NCBI RefSeq assembly: GCF_900103345.1
Contig: NZ_LT629702.1
Span: forward strand, 2,852,001 to 2,916,000
Direction of reading: 5' to 3'
DNA length: 64,000 nucleotides
DNA from: Pseudomonas azotoformans
GTDB taxonomy: Bacteria > Pseudomonadota > Gammaproteobacteria > Pseudomonadales > Pseudomonadaceae
Below are positions 47,588 to 55,482 of this stretch, piece after piece (the first letter of the stretch is position 1; every line of letters starts with the position of its first letter). The notes under the pieces were generated by a model. It ran no database searches. It was not told the DNA's origin and saw only the letters and a program-made list of their open reading frames with translations. The position numbers and the translations under genes were made by a program.

Positions 47588-49150
47588 TTATTTATCGCTC
47601 TTCAGGATTTCGTAATCGCGCAGTTTATTGGCGATGGTGGTGTGGGATACCCCCAGTCGCTTACCCAACTGCCGGCTGCTGGAATGCTCAGCGTACAAGG
47701 CTTCCAACACCGCCTTCTCAAACCGCCCGACAATGTCTTCCAGGCCACCTTCCAGGGAGAAGTCGCCAAGCGGCTGACGCACGCCATAATCGGGCAAGCG
47801 GATATGCTCAACCTTGACCATACCGCCGTCGCACAACGACACCGCCTGGAACAGCACGTTTTCCAACTGCCGCACGTTGCCTGGCCAGTGGTAGTGACTC
47901 AGACGCTCCATCGCGGCGGGCGCCAACTTGGGCAGCGGGCAACCGATCTGGCGGCTGGCCTGGTCGAGAAAGTGCTCGACCAAGGGTGCCAGGCCATCCA
48001 GGCATTCGCGCAATGGAGGGATATGCAGGGACAGCACATTGAGGCGGTGGTAGAGGTCCTGGCGGAATTCACCACGGGCGCACAGCTCGGACAAGTCCAC
48101 CTGGGTGGCGCAAATCACGCGCACGTCGAGGTACACCTCTTCATCACTGCCGACGCGACGGAAGCAGCCGTCCTGCAAAAAGCGCAGCAGTTTCACCTGC
48201 AAGCGCGCACTCATTTCCCCCACACCGTCGAGAAACAACGTACCGCCCGCCGTCAGCTCCAGCAGCCCCAGTTTGCCTTCAGCCCGTGCGCCCTCAAACG
48301 CGCCAGGGCCGTAGCCGAACAACTCGGTCTCGGCCATCGACTCAGGCAGGCCGGCGCAGTTGAGCGCCATCAACGGTGATTGCCCTCGCGGGCTGGCCAA
48401 GTGGCAGGCACGCGCCAGCAGCTCTTTACCGGTACCGGTTTCGCCTTCTATTAATAGAGGCGCATCGAGCGGCGCCATGCGTCGGGCTTCGCGCACTACG
48501 GCGGCCATGACTTTGGAGCTCTGGAAGATACTGTCAAAGCCGCGCAGCTCCTGCTTGCGCACGTTGTAGATGCGCTCACCGACGCGGTCGGCGCGGTGCA
48601 GGGTCAGCACAGCACCGGCCATGGCCTCGCTGTCGTCATGCTCGGAGGATTGCAGCGGTGCGATGTCCGCCAGAAACACGTCGCCCTTGACCTTGACCCG
48701 CAGGCCGTTGATCCGCGACTTGCTCGCGCGCACCAACTCCGGCAAGTCAAAGTCCTCGGCGTAGCGCGACAACGGCATGCCCGGCACCTCATCCACCCGC
48801 ACCCCGAGCAACTGCGCCGCGGCGCGGTTGGCGGCGACAATGGAACCGCCCATGTCGATGGACAACACCGGAAACTCCAGGGCACCCAGCAGTGCATTGA
48901 GCTCCATATGCCGGCGCTCGCTGGGCATCAGCCCTACCCTCTTTACGCCAAACACCCCGGCAATCGCCTCGAATTGCGGGCGCAGCGCCTGGAACTGCAT
49001 GTTCACCAGGTTCGGGCAGTACAGGTAGATGGCGTTGCCATGCTCCCCACCGACCTCGCCCTTGGCGACGTTGACGCCGTATTCCACCAGCAGGTTGAGG
49101 ATGTCCCGCAGGATGCCGATGCGGTTCTGGCAGTGCACTTTGATACGCAT
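47588..49150 (-). CDS. phhR: PhhR, TyrR-like regulator of aromatic amino acid catabolism
   Basis: This 520-residue regulator controls phenylalanine and tyrosine use. An N-terminal ACT domain (MRIKVHCQNRIGILRDILNL) is followed by PAS (VLSIDMGGSIVAANRAAAQL), an AAA+ domain with GETGTGKE and a C-terminal helix-turn-helix (SSRQLGKRLGVSHTTIANKL). The sigma-54 contact loop GAFTGA reads GAFEGA, as in TyrR-type proteins that act at sigma-70 promoters. The start at MRIKVHC is chosen over a frame extending 94 codons upstream, across the divergent control region. It is divergent from phhA. Confidence 0.95.
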   Translation of the reverse strand: MRIKVHCQNRIGILRDILNLLVEYGVNVAKGEVGGEHGNAIYLYCPNLVNMQFQALRPQFEAIAGVFGVKRVGLMPSERRHMELNALLGALEFPVLSIDMGGSIVAANRAAAQLLGVRVDEVPGMPLSRYAEDFDLPELVRASKSRINGLRVKVKGDVFLADIAPLQSSEHDDSEAMAGAVLTLHRADRVGERIYNVRKQELRGFDSIFQSSKVMAAVVREARRMAPLDAPLLIEGETGTGKELLARACHLASPRGQSPLMALNCAGLPESMAETELFGYGPGAFEGARAEGKLGLLELTAGGTLFLDGVGEMSARLQVKLLRFLQDGCFRRVGSDEEVYLDVRVICATQVDLSELCARGEFRQDLYHRLNVLSLHIPPLRECLDGLAPLVEHFLDQASRQIGCPLPKLAPAAMERLSHYHWPGNVRQLENVLFQAVSLCDGGMVKVEHIRLPDYGVRQPLGDFSLEGGLEDIVGRFEKAVLEALYAEHSSSRQLGKRLGVSHTTIANKLRDYEILKSDK

Positions 49151-49270
49151 GAAGAGGCCCGAAAAGTGGGGAGGCGCCGCGTCTTTTTGTCGCTGGGCGC
49201 AGATAGTCGTCAAGATTATGTGACAGCGACAGCGACTTTCCCAGCCCAATGCAACGGTCAACCTAACAAG

Positions 49271-49288
49271 CGTAACGAATACTTTACG
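49271..49288 (+). promoter_or_regulatory. Candidate PhhR box upstream of phhA
   Basis: CGTAACGAATACTTTACG matches the TyrR/PhhR consensus TGTAAA-N6-TTTACA at 9 of 12 positions, and its GTAA and TTAC half-sites are spaced exactly as in that consensus. It is 120 bp upstream of the phhA start, in the phhR-phhA intergenic region. No sigma-54 site with correct spacing was seen there. Confidence 0.55.
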
Positions 49289-49407
49289 AAAAATGGTAAG
49301 TTTTCCTACATCCGTCGGTTTTAGACAGATGGAATCTGGCTTCTCACGGGTTATCAATAGGCTCATCGCAGGACATAACAAGAACGAATGCCTAGCAGGA
49401 GAGCCGT

Positions 49408-50199
49408 ATGAAGCAGACGCAGTACGTGGCACGCGAGCCCGACGCGCAAGGTTTTATCCACTACTCACCGGAAGAACATGCGGTGTGGAACACCCTGATC
49501 ACTCGCCAGTTGAAAGTGATCGAGGGTCGCGCCTGCCAGGAATACCTGGACGGCATCGACAAGCTCGGCCTGCCACACGATCGCATCCCGCAACTGGGCG
49601 AAATCAACCAGGTGCTGGCCGAGACCACCGGTTGGCAAGTCGCCCGCGTGCCGGCGCTGATCCCCTTCCAGACCTTCTTCGAATTGCTCGCCAGCAAACA
49701 GTTTCCGGTGGCGACCTTTATTCGTACCCGCGAAGAACTGGATTACCTGCAAGAGCCGGATATCTTCCACGAGATTTTCGGCCACTGCCCGCTGTTGACC
49801 AACCCCTGGTTCGCCGAATTCACCCACACCTACGGCAAGCTCGGCCTGGCGGCCACCAAGGAGCAACGGGTGTACCTGGCGCGCCTGTACTGGATGACCA
49901 TCGAATTCGGCCTGGTGGACACGCCCGCTGGCCGGCGTATCTACGGTGGCGGCATTCTGTCGTCGCCCAAAGAGACCGTGTACAGCCTGTCGTCCGAGCC
50001 CGAACACCAGGTGTTCGACCCGTTGGAAGCCATGCGCACGCCGTACCGCATCGACATCCTGCAACCGCTGTACTTCGTGCTGCCCAATCTGAAGCGCCTG
50101 TTTGAAGTGGCGCAGGAAGACATCATGGGCATGGTCGAGCGCGGCATGCAGTTGGGTCTCCACGCGCCGAAGTTTCCACCGAAACCCAAAGCGGCTTGA
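49408..50199 (+). CDS. phhA: PhhA, phenylalanine 4-monooxygenase
   Basis: This 263-residue enzyme hydroxylates phenylalanine to tyrosine with tetrahydrobiopterin. The iron ligands H121 and H126 are in FHEIFGHCPLL and E166 in YWMTIEFGLV. AGGAGAG lies just upstream of the ATG. It is followed by phhB, which recycles the pterin product. Length is normal for the bacterial catalytic-domain-only form. Confidence 0.97.
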   Translation: MKQTQYVAREPDAQGFIHYSPEEHAVWNTLITRQLKVIEGRACQEYLDGIDKLGLPHDRIPQLGEINQVLAETTGWQVARVPALIPFQTFFELLASKQFPVATFIRTREELDYLQEPDIFHEIFGHCPLLTNPWFAEFTHTYGKLGLAATKEQRVYLARLYWMTIEFGLVDTPAGRRIYGGGILSSPKETVYSLSSEPEHQVFDPLEAMRTPYRIDILQPLYFVLPNLKRLFEVAQEDIMGMVERGMQLGLHAPKFPPKPKAA

Positions 50200-50213
50200 A
50201 CCTTACATCTTCA

Positions 50214-50238
50214 GGCCAGGTGAGTCTGTTCCCTGGCC
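50214..50238 (+). other. Hairpin between phhA and phhB
   Basis: GGCCAGG and CCTGGCC form a 7-bp stem around an 11-nt loop, 15 bp after phhA. There is no T-run. It may stabilise or partly attenuate the phhABC mRNA. Confidence 0.4.
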
Positions 50239-50296
50239 CCGCGTTGCTTTAGGGTGACGCTACTGATCTTCAAACACTCGAATTCAGGACACCATC

Positions 50297-50653
50297 ATGA
50301 CCACCTTGAACCAAGCCCACTGCGAAGCCTGCCGCGCCGATGCCCCGCAAGTCAGCGACGAAGAACTGCCGGTATTGCTCAAGCAGATCCCTGACTGGAA
50401 CATCGAAGTCCGCGACGGCGTGATGCAACTGGAAAAGGTTTTCCTGTTCAAGAACTTCAAGTTCGCCCTGGCCTTCACCAACGCCATGGGGGAAATCTCC
50501 GAAGCCGAAGGCCATCACCCAGGCCTGCTCACCGAGTGGGGCAAGGTCACCGTGACCTGGTGGAGCCACTCCATCAAGGGCCTGCACCGCAACGACTTCA
50601 TCATGGCCGCACGCACCGACGAAGTGGCCAAGGACGCCGAGGGCCGCAAGTAA
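50297..50653 (+). CDS. phhB: PhhB, pterin-4a-carbinolamine dehydratase
   Basis: This 118-residue enzyme dehydrates the carbinolamine released by PhhA. The family active-site pattern is seen in [20 protein letters not shown] then [20 protein letters not shown]. Its TAA stop overlaps the phhC ATG (TAATG). Confidence 0.96.
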   Translation: MTTLNQAHCEACRADAPQVSDEELPVLLKQIPDWNIEVRDGVMQLEKVFLFKNFKFALAFTNAMGEISEAEGHHPGLLTEWGKVTVTWWSHSIKGLHRNDFIMAARTDEVAKDAEGRK

Positions 50654-51846
50654 TGCACTTCGATACCATTGGCCGCGTGCCCGGCGACCCGATCCTCGGG
50701 CTGATGGACCTGTACGCCCAGGACGCCAACCCGAACAAATTCGACCTGGGCGTGGGCGTCTATAAAGATGACCAGGGCCTGACGCCGATTCCACACTCGG
50801 TGAAGCTGGCCGAGCAACGCCTGGTGGACACGCAAACCACCAAGACCTACATCGGCGGCCACGGCAATGCCGCGTTCGGCAAGCTGATCAGCGAACTGGT
50901 GCTCGGCGCCGACTCCCCGCTGCTGCGCGACCGTCGTGCCGGCGCCACCCAGACCCCAGGCGGCACCGGTGCCCTGCGTTTGAGCGCCGATTTTATCGCG
51001 CAGAACCTGCCGGGCCGTGGCGTATGGCTGAGTAACCCGACCTGGCCGATCCACGAAACCATCTTCGCCAAGGCCGGGATCCCGGTCAGCCATTACCCGT
51101 ACGTGGGCGCTGACAATCGCCTGGACGTGGCGGCAATGCTCGCCACCTTGTCCAGCGTGCCCCAAGGCGATGTCGTGCTGCTGCACGCCTGCTGCCACAA
51201 CCCGACCGGTTTCGACCTGTCCCAGGATGACTGGCGCCAGGTGCTGCAGATCGTGCGCGAGCGCCAGTTGCTGCCGCTGATCGACTTCGCCTACCAGGGC
51301 TTTGGCGATGGCCTGGAGCAAGACGCCTGGGCGGTGCGGCTATTTGCGGCCGAGTTGCCGGAAGTGCTGGTCACCAGCTCCTGCTCGAAAAACTTCGGCT
51401 TGTACAGCGACCGTGTCGGCGCGCTGATCGTCTGCGCGCCGGATGCCGAGAAACTGACAGACGTGCGCAGCCAACTGGCGAACACGGCGCGCAACCTGTG
51501 GTCGACGCCGCCGGACCATGGTGCCGCAGTGGTGGCGACCATCCTCGGCGATGCAGGACTGAAAAAGCAGTGGAGCGACGAGGTTGAAGCCATGCGTTCG
51601 CGGATCGCACACCTGCGCTCCGGCTTGGTGGAGGCGTTGGCGCCCCATGGCTTGTCAGAGCGGTTTGCGCATATCGGTGCACAGCGCGGGATGTTTTCCT
51701 ATACCGGCTTGAGCGCCGAGCAGGTGAAGCAACTGCGTGAAAAGCACAGTGTGTATATGGTGAGTTCTGGCCGGGCGAATGTGGCAGGGATTGATGCCAC
51801 GCGGTTGGCCTTGCTGGCCAAGGCCATCGCCAACGTCTCCAACTGA
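50653..51846 (+). CDS. phhC: PhhC, aromatic amino acid aminotransferase
   Basis: This 397-residue PLP enzyme of the aspartate/aromatic aminotransferase group transaminates tyrosine or phenylalanine. The PLP lysine is in TSSCSKNFGLYSDRVG, and HACCHNPTGFD and SSGRANVAG are family motifs. The ATG overlaps the phhB stop, so coupling is likely. Specificity for aromatics is inferred from operon context. Confidence 0.95.
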   Translation: MHFDTIGRVPGDPILGLMDLYAQDANPNKFDLGVGVYKDDQGLTPIPHSVKLAEQRLVDTQTTKTYIGGHGNAAFGKLISELVLGADSPLLRDRRAGATQTPGGTGALRLSADFIAQNLPGRGVWLSNPTWPIHETIFAKAGIPVSHYPYVGADNRLDVAAMLATLSSVPQGDVVLLHACCHNPTGFDLSQDDWRQVLQIVRERQLLPLIDFAYQGFGDGLEQDAWAVRLFAAELPEVLVTSSCSKNFGLYSDRVGALIVCAPDAEKLTDVRSQLANTARNLWSTPPDHGAAVVATILGDAGLKKQWSDEVEAMRSRIAHLRSGLVEALAPHGLSERFAHIGAQRGMFSYTGLSAEQVKQLREKHSVYMVSSGRANVAGIDATRLALLAKAIANVSN

Positions 51847-51859
51847 CGAAACTCAATCT

Positions 51860-51955
51860 AAATGTGGGAGCGGGCTTGCTCGCGAATGCGGTGTATCAGT
51901 CACTATAGTTGTCGGCTGTCACTGCGCATTCGCGAGCAAGCCCGCTCCCACATTT
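51860..51955. repeat. REP inverted pair after phhC
   Basis: The same AATGTGGGAGCGGGCTTGCT arms as at 18186 and 47473, inverted at the two ends. It separates the convergent phhC and the metallophosphatase gene. Confidence 0.9.
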
Positions 51956-51971
51956 TGGACCGAGTCCGACG

Positions 51972-52781
51972 CTAGCCAGCAACCATCTCAGCCTTGAGCT
52001 GTGCTTCCTTGGCCTGCGCATCCGCCAACCGATACAACTCGATACTCCCATCCCAGTGCTCGATCAACGCCGTGCATGACTCCACCCAATCCCCGCAATT
52101 GAGGTAATCCACCTCGCCCACCTTGCGAATCTCCGCATGGTGAATATGCCCGCACACCACTCCATGCAACTCGCGTTTGGTCACCTCGTGGGCGATGGCT
52201 TCTTCGAAATCGCTGATGAAGTTCACCGCCGTCTTGACCTTGTGCTTGAGGTACGCCGACAGCGACCAATAGCCATAGCCATAGCGCGCCCGCCAGTGAT
52301 TGAGCCAGCGGTTGAGTGTGAGGGTGAATTCGTAGGCCGAATCGCCGAGGAACGCCAGCCAGCGGTGATAGCGGGTGATTACGTCGAACTGGTCACCGTG
52401 GATCACCAACAGATGGCGGCCATCGGCAGTCACGTGGATGGCTTCGTCCACCAGCTGGATATTGCCCAGGATCAGCTTGGAATAACGGCGCAGGAATTCG
52501 TCATGGTTACCGGTGACATAGATGACCTCGGTGCCGCGCTTGGCCATGGTCAGCAGGCGACGGATCACGTTGGTGTGGGCCTGGGGCCAATACATGCCGC
52601 CACGCAGTTTCCAGCCGTCGATGATGTCGCCGACCAGGTAGACCTTGTCGGCGTGATAGCCCTTGAGAAATTGCGACAGATGCTCAGCCTGGCAATCCCG
52701 GGTGCCCAGGTGCACATCGGAAATCCACAGGGTACGCACCCGTTGCTTGCGGCTGGGCTTGGTGAACTCGGCACTGGTCAT
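51972..52781 (-). CDS. LpxH-like metallophosphatase (UDP-2,3-diacylglucosamine diphosphatase family)
   Basis: This 269-residue calcineurin-type phosphoesterase has the metal-binding motifs DVHLGT, GDIIDGW, GNHDE, HGDQFD and GHIHHAEI in order. These occur in LpxH-like proteins of lipid A synthesis, but pseudomonads hold a separate canonical lpxH, so this is probably a paralogue of unknown substrate. The start MTSAEFTKPS has GAGGG 6 nt upstream; an ATG two codons earlier is less well spaced. Confidence 0.85.
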   Translation of the reverse strand: MTSAEFTKPSRKQRVRTLWISDVHLGTRDCQAEHLSQFLKGYHADKVYLVGDIIDGWKLRGGMYWPQAHTNVIRRLLTMAKRGTEVIYVTGNHDEFLRRYSKLILGNIQLVDEAIHVTADGRHLLVIHGDQFDVITRYHRWLAFLGDSAYEFTLTLNRWLNHWRARYGYGYWSLSAYLKHKVKTAVNFISDFEEAIAHEVTKRELHGVVCGHIHHAEIRKVGEVDYLNCGDWVESCTALIEHWDGSIELYRLADAQAKEAQLKAEMVAG

Positions 52782-52918
52782 GGGCATCCCTCGACGGTGT
52801 TTTCGCGAGCTTGCGCCCTGGCGATTAATAGCCCATGACAACTGTGCGTCAGTCTGATGACAGCGCCTGCCGGCCGCAAAGCGTTGTAGACTGCCGGCTT
52901 GCCGCCCCGGAGATCACT

Positions 52919-53668
52919 ATGGGACCCGCCCTCACCCTGCGCCATTACCTCGAAGCGCCCCTCGCCCACAGCCATGACCATGCGCAGTTGGTGTTCGGCC
53001 TGTCCGGGCACCTGGACCTGGAAGTCGATGGGCGTGGCAGCCAGGTCCGCGAAAGCAGCGTGATGGTGCTGCCTTTCTCGGCCCACCATGCGTGCGGCAG
53101 CCGTGATGGCAGCCGCTGCCTGGTGCTGGATGTGCCTACCGAGCATTGGGTGCTGCAATCGCTGGGCGAACATGCCGACGCCAGCCGCCGCCTGCTCGAC
53201 CAACCGTCGCGGCTGGCCCTGGATACGCGGCAGAGCCAGTTGGTGCAATGGCTGGCGCAAAGCCCGGTGCATGACCCGCTGATCGTCCAGCAAGGCGCGG
53301 TGCTGTTGCTGGCCAGCCTCAATCATCCCCAGGCCCAACCCCTGCCGGGACGGCGCCTGCCGTACGCGGCGTTCAATGCGCACATCGAGCGCCACCTTGC
53401 GCACCCGCTGCAGGTGGCGGACCTGGCGCGCATCGCCGACCTGTCGGTGGCACGTTTACACGCACGCTTTATCGCCGAATGCGGGCAAACGCCGATGGAC
53501 TACATCCGCAGCCGTCGCCTGCAGATGGCCTTGGACCTGCTGCGCAAAACGCCGCTGGCCATCGGTGAAGTCGCCGATCGCGTCGGCTACACCTCGCAAA
53601 GCGCCTTTGCCGCCGCGATGCTGCGTGAGTTCGGCGCGTCACCGGGGGCATTGCGCCGCAACGCGTAG
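52919..53668 (+). CDS. AraC-family transcriptional regulator
   Basis: This 249-residue regulator has an N-terminal cupin sensor (HSHDHAQLVFGLSGHLDLEV) and a C-terminal double helix-turn-helix (VADLARIADLSVARLHARFI and IGEVADRVGYTSQSAFAAAM). The start MGPALTLRHY has GGAG about 6-7 nt upstream; an in-frame ATG 28 codons earlier lacks one. It lies 99 bp upstream of the EamA transporter in the same direction, which may be its target. Confidence 0.92.
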   Translation: MGPALTLRHYLEAPLAHSHDHAQLVFGLSGHLDLEVDGRGSQVRESSVMVLPFSAHHACGSRDGSRCLVLDVPTEHWVLQSLGEHADASRRLLDQPSRLALDTRQSQLVQWLAQSPVHDPLIVQQGAVLLLASLNHPQAQPLPGRRLPYAAFNAHIERHLAHPLQVADLARIADLSVARLHARFIAECGQTPMDYIRSRRLQMALDLLRKTPLAIGEVADRVGYTSQSAFAAAMLREFGASPGALRRNA

Positions 53669-53767
53669 GAAGAGTCCTGCGATAAAAAACGCGAGCCGCA
53701 CGACAGACATCCGCACCGGCGACCCACTAGACTGCGCACTTGCCACCCGCTTGTCTCAAGGATCGCA

Positions 53768-54652
53768 ATGACTCCCCGCTCAGCCCTCGGCGCCCTGCAT
53801 ATCGGCGCATTGATGTTTGGCCTTACCGGCGTATTCGGCAAACTCGCGGCCGCTTCGCCGGCCATCATCGTGTTTGGTCGCGCGGTGTTTGCCGTGGTGG
53901 CCCTTGCGGTGTTTGCCCGGTTCGCCAGCAACACGGCATGGAAGACACTGGAACTGCGCGACTGGCGCCGGCTGCTGGTGAGCGGCGTGTTGCTGGCAGC
54001 GCACTGGGTGACCTTCTTTATCGCCGTCAAGGTGGCCGGCGTGGCCGTCGCGACACTGGGCTTCACCGCGTTCCCGGCGTTTACCGTGATCCTCGAAGGG
54101 TTGATTTTCCGCGAGCGGATCCGCCCCAACGAAATCGTGCTGGTGGTGCTGGTCAGCATCGGGCTGGTGCTGGTCACCCCAGACTTCAACCTCGCCAGCG
54201 AAGCCACTGGCGGCTTGCTCTGGGGGATCGCCTCGGGGCTGCTGTTTTCGCTGCTTTCATTGAACAACCGCGCCAGCTCCGGCCGCATCCCCGCAGTGCA
54301 GGCGGCGTTGTGCCAGAACGTGGTGGTCGCTGTTTGCCTGTTGCCGGTGGCGGCACCAGGGCTGACCGAGGTACGGGCAATCGACTGGCTGTGGATCGGT
54401 TTGCTCGGCGTGTTCTGTACAGGCCTGGCCCACAGCCTGTTTGTCGCCAGCCTCGCGGTGATCAAGGCACGCACCGCCTCGGTGGTGTTCGCCATGGAGC
54501 CGGTCTACGGCATCACCGCCGCCTGGCTGCTGTTTGCCGAAACGCCGACGCTGCGCATGCTGCTGGGTGGCGCGCTGATCATCGTCGCCATTGTGCTGTC
54601 GGGGTTGATGGGCAGCGCCAGCCAGGCTAAACAGCCCACTGCAACGGCCTGA
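53768..54652 (+). CDS. EamA/DMT-family transporter
   Basis: This 294-residue inner-membrane protein has about ten hydrophobic helices in two EamA repeats, the second with VFAMEPVYGITAAWLLFAET. The substrate is unknown; relatives export amino acids or other small metabolites. An AraC regulator gene stands directly upstream. Confidence 0.92.
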   Translation: MTPRSALGALHIGALMFGLTGVFGKLAAASPAIIVFGRAVFAVVALAVFARFASNTAWKTLELRDWRRLLVSGVLLAAHWVTFFIAVKVAGVAVATLGFTAFPAFTVILEGLIFRERIRPNEIVLVVLVSIGLVLVTPDFNLASEATGGLLWGIASGLLFSLLSLNNRASSGRIPAVQAALCQNVVVAVCLLPVAAPGLTEVRAIDWLWIGLLGVFCTGLAHSLFVASLAVIKARTASVVFAMEPVYGITAAWLLFAETPTLRMLLGGALIIVAIVLSGLMGSASQAKQPTATA

Positions 54653-54784
54653 TCTATACTTTAAACATCCGCAACAGTCAGCAGTCGTTCAACGGATAAC
54701 CGACAGCTCGACGACAGCCAGGGTGTGTTCTGAAGTTGCTGCAAGCGAGTGGTCACAACCTCAACGCGATGCGGGAGCTTTAAC

Positions 54785-55006
54785 ATGGAAATGCTCATCA
54801 GCTTATTGGTACAGATCATCAGCGGGGCGGTCGGCGGCAACGTCGCCGGCATGACCAAACAGAGCCTCGGGACCGGGCTCAATACACTGATCGGTGGTGT
54901 CGGCGGACTGGTGTTGGGCCAGGTCGTCGCGGCATTCACGGGCACCTCGGGCGGTGAAGCGCTGGATGTGGCGGCAGTTGGCAGCAACATTGTGGGGGTG
55001 GTATAG
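54785..55006 (+). CDS. Small glycine-rich membrane protein, probably frameshifted
   Basis: The frame gives 73 residues starting MEMLISLLVQIISGAVGGNV, with glycine-zipper-like repeats (GAVGGNVAG, GGVGGLVLG). It ends at TAG 55006 just after a run of five G (54994-54998). In the next frame the sequence continues as GGIGGLVLTWLIGFIKHKMA to a stop at 55063-55065, which repeats the GGVGGLVL pattern. One extra G in the run would join both into about 92-93 residues. So it is a recent frameshift, a sequencing error, or slippage. Function is unknown. Confidence 0.7.
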   Translation: MEMLISLLVQIISGAVGGNVAGMTKQSLGTGLNTLIGGVGGLVLGQVVAAFTGTSGGEALDVAAVGSNIVGVV

Positions 55007-55110
55007 GTGGCCTCGTACTGACGTGGCTGATTGGCTTCATCAAACACAAGATGGCCGCCAAATAGGGCTGCGCTAGAGGGTCACCGCCCCTAATAATAAG
55101 GCGGTGACTT

Positions 55111-55398
55111 TCACTGCGTACGGTCGTTGTGCCCCAGGTCACGTTGCGGGTCGATCCGGTCGCGCACGCGCTGCTTTAGCACCTTGGCTTCGGGGAAACC
55201 ACCGTCCGCCTTGCGCTCCCAGATCTGCACGCCATCACAGGTGATGCGAAACGCGCCGCCGGTGGCCGGCTCCAGCGACACTTTGCCCAGGTCATCGGCA
55301 AATGTACTCAACAGTTCCTGCGCCAGCCACGCGGCGCGCAGCAGCCACTGGCACTGGGTGCAATAGGTGATGACGATCTCGGGTTTGCTTGTGGACAT
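55111..55398 (-). CDS. SelT/SelW/SelH-family thioredoxin-fold protein
   Basis: This 95-residue protein has a C13-x-x-C16 motif in ITYCTQCQWLL, where selenoproteins of this family have selenocysteine. The later part (GGAFRITCDGVQIWERKADG) matches the small Rdx-type fold. It likely has a redox role. It is divergent from plpD with 84 bp between the starts. Confidence 0.9.
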   Translation of the reverse strand: MSTSKPEIVITYCTQCQWLLRAAWLAQELLSTFADDLGKVSLEPATGGAFRITCDGVQIWERKADGGFPEAKVLKQRVRDRIDPQRDLGHNDRTQ

Positions 55399-55482
55399 AA
55401 CTTGAGAAGCTCCTGGCATAACGGGCTCGGCGGATCGAGTGGCTATAATACCGGCCTTTATCGCCCAGCCCCGAGATTCCTG

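Noticed and set aside
49151..49432. N-terminal extension of PhhR by 94 codons
   Set aside because: It would run through the divergent promoter region and into phhA; the ACT domain begins at 49150.
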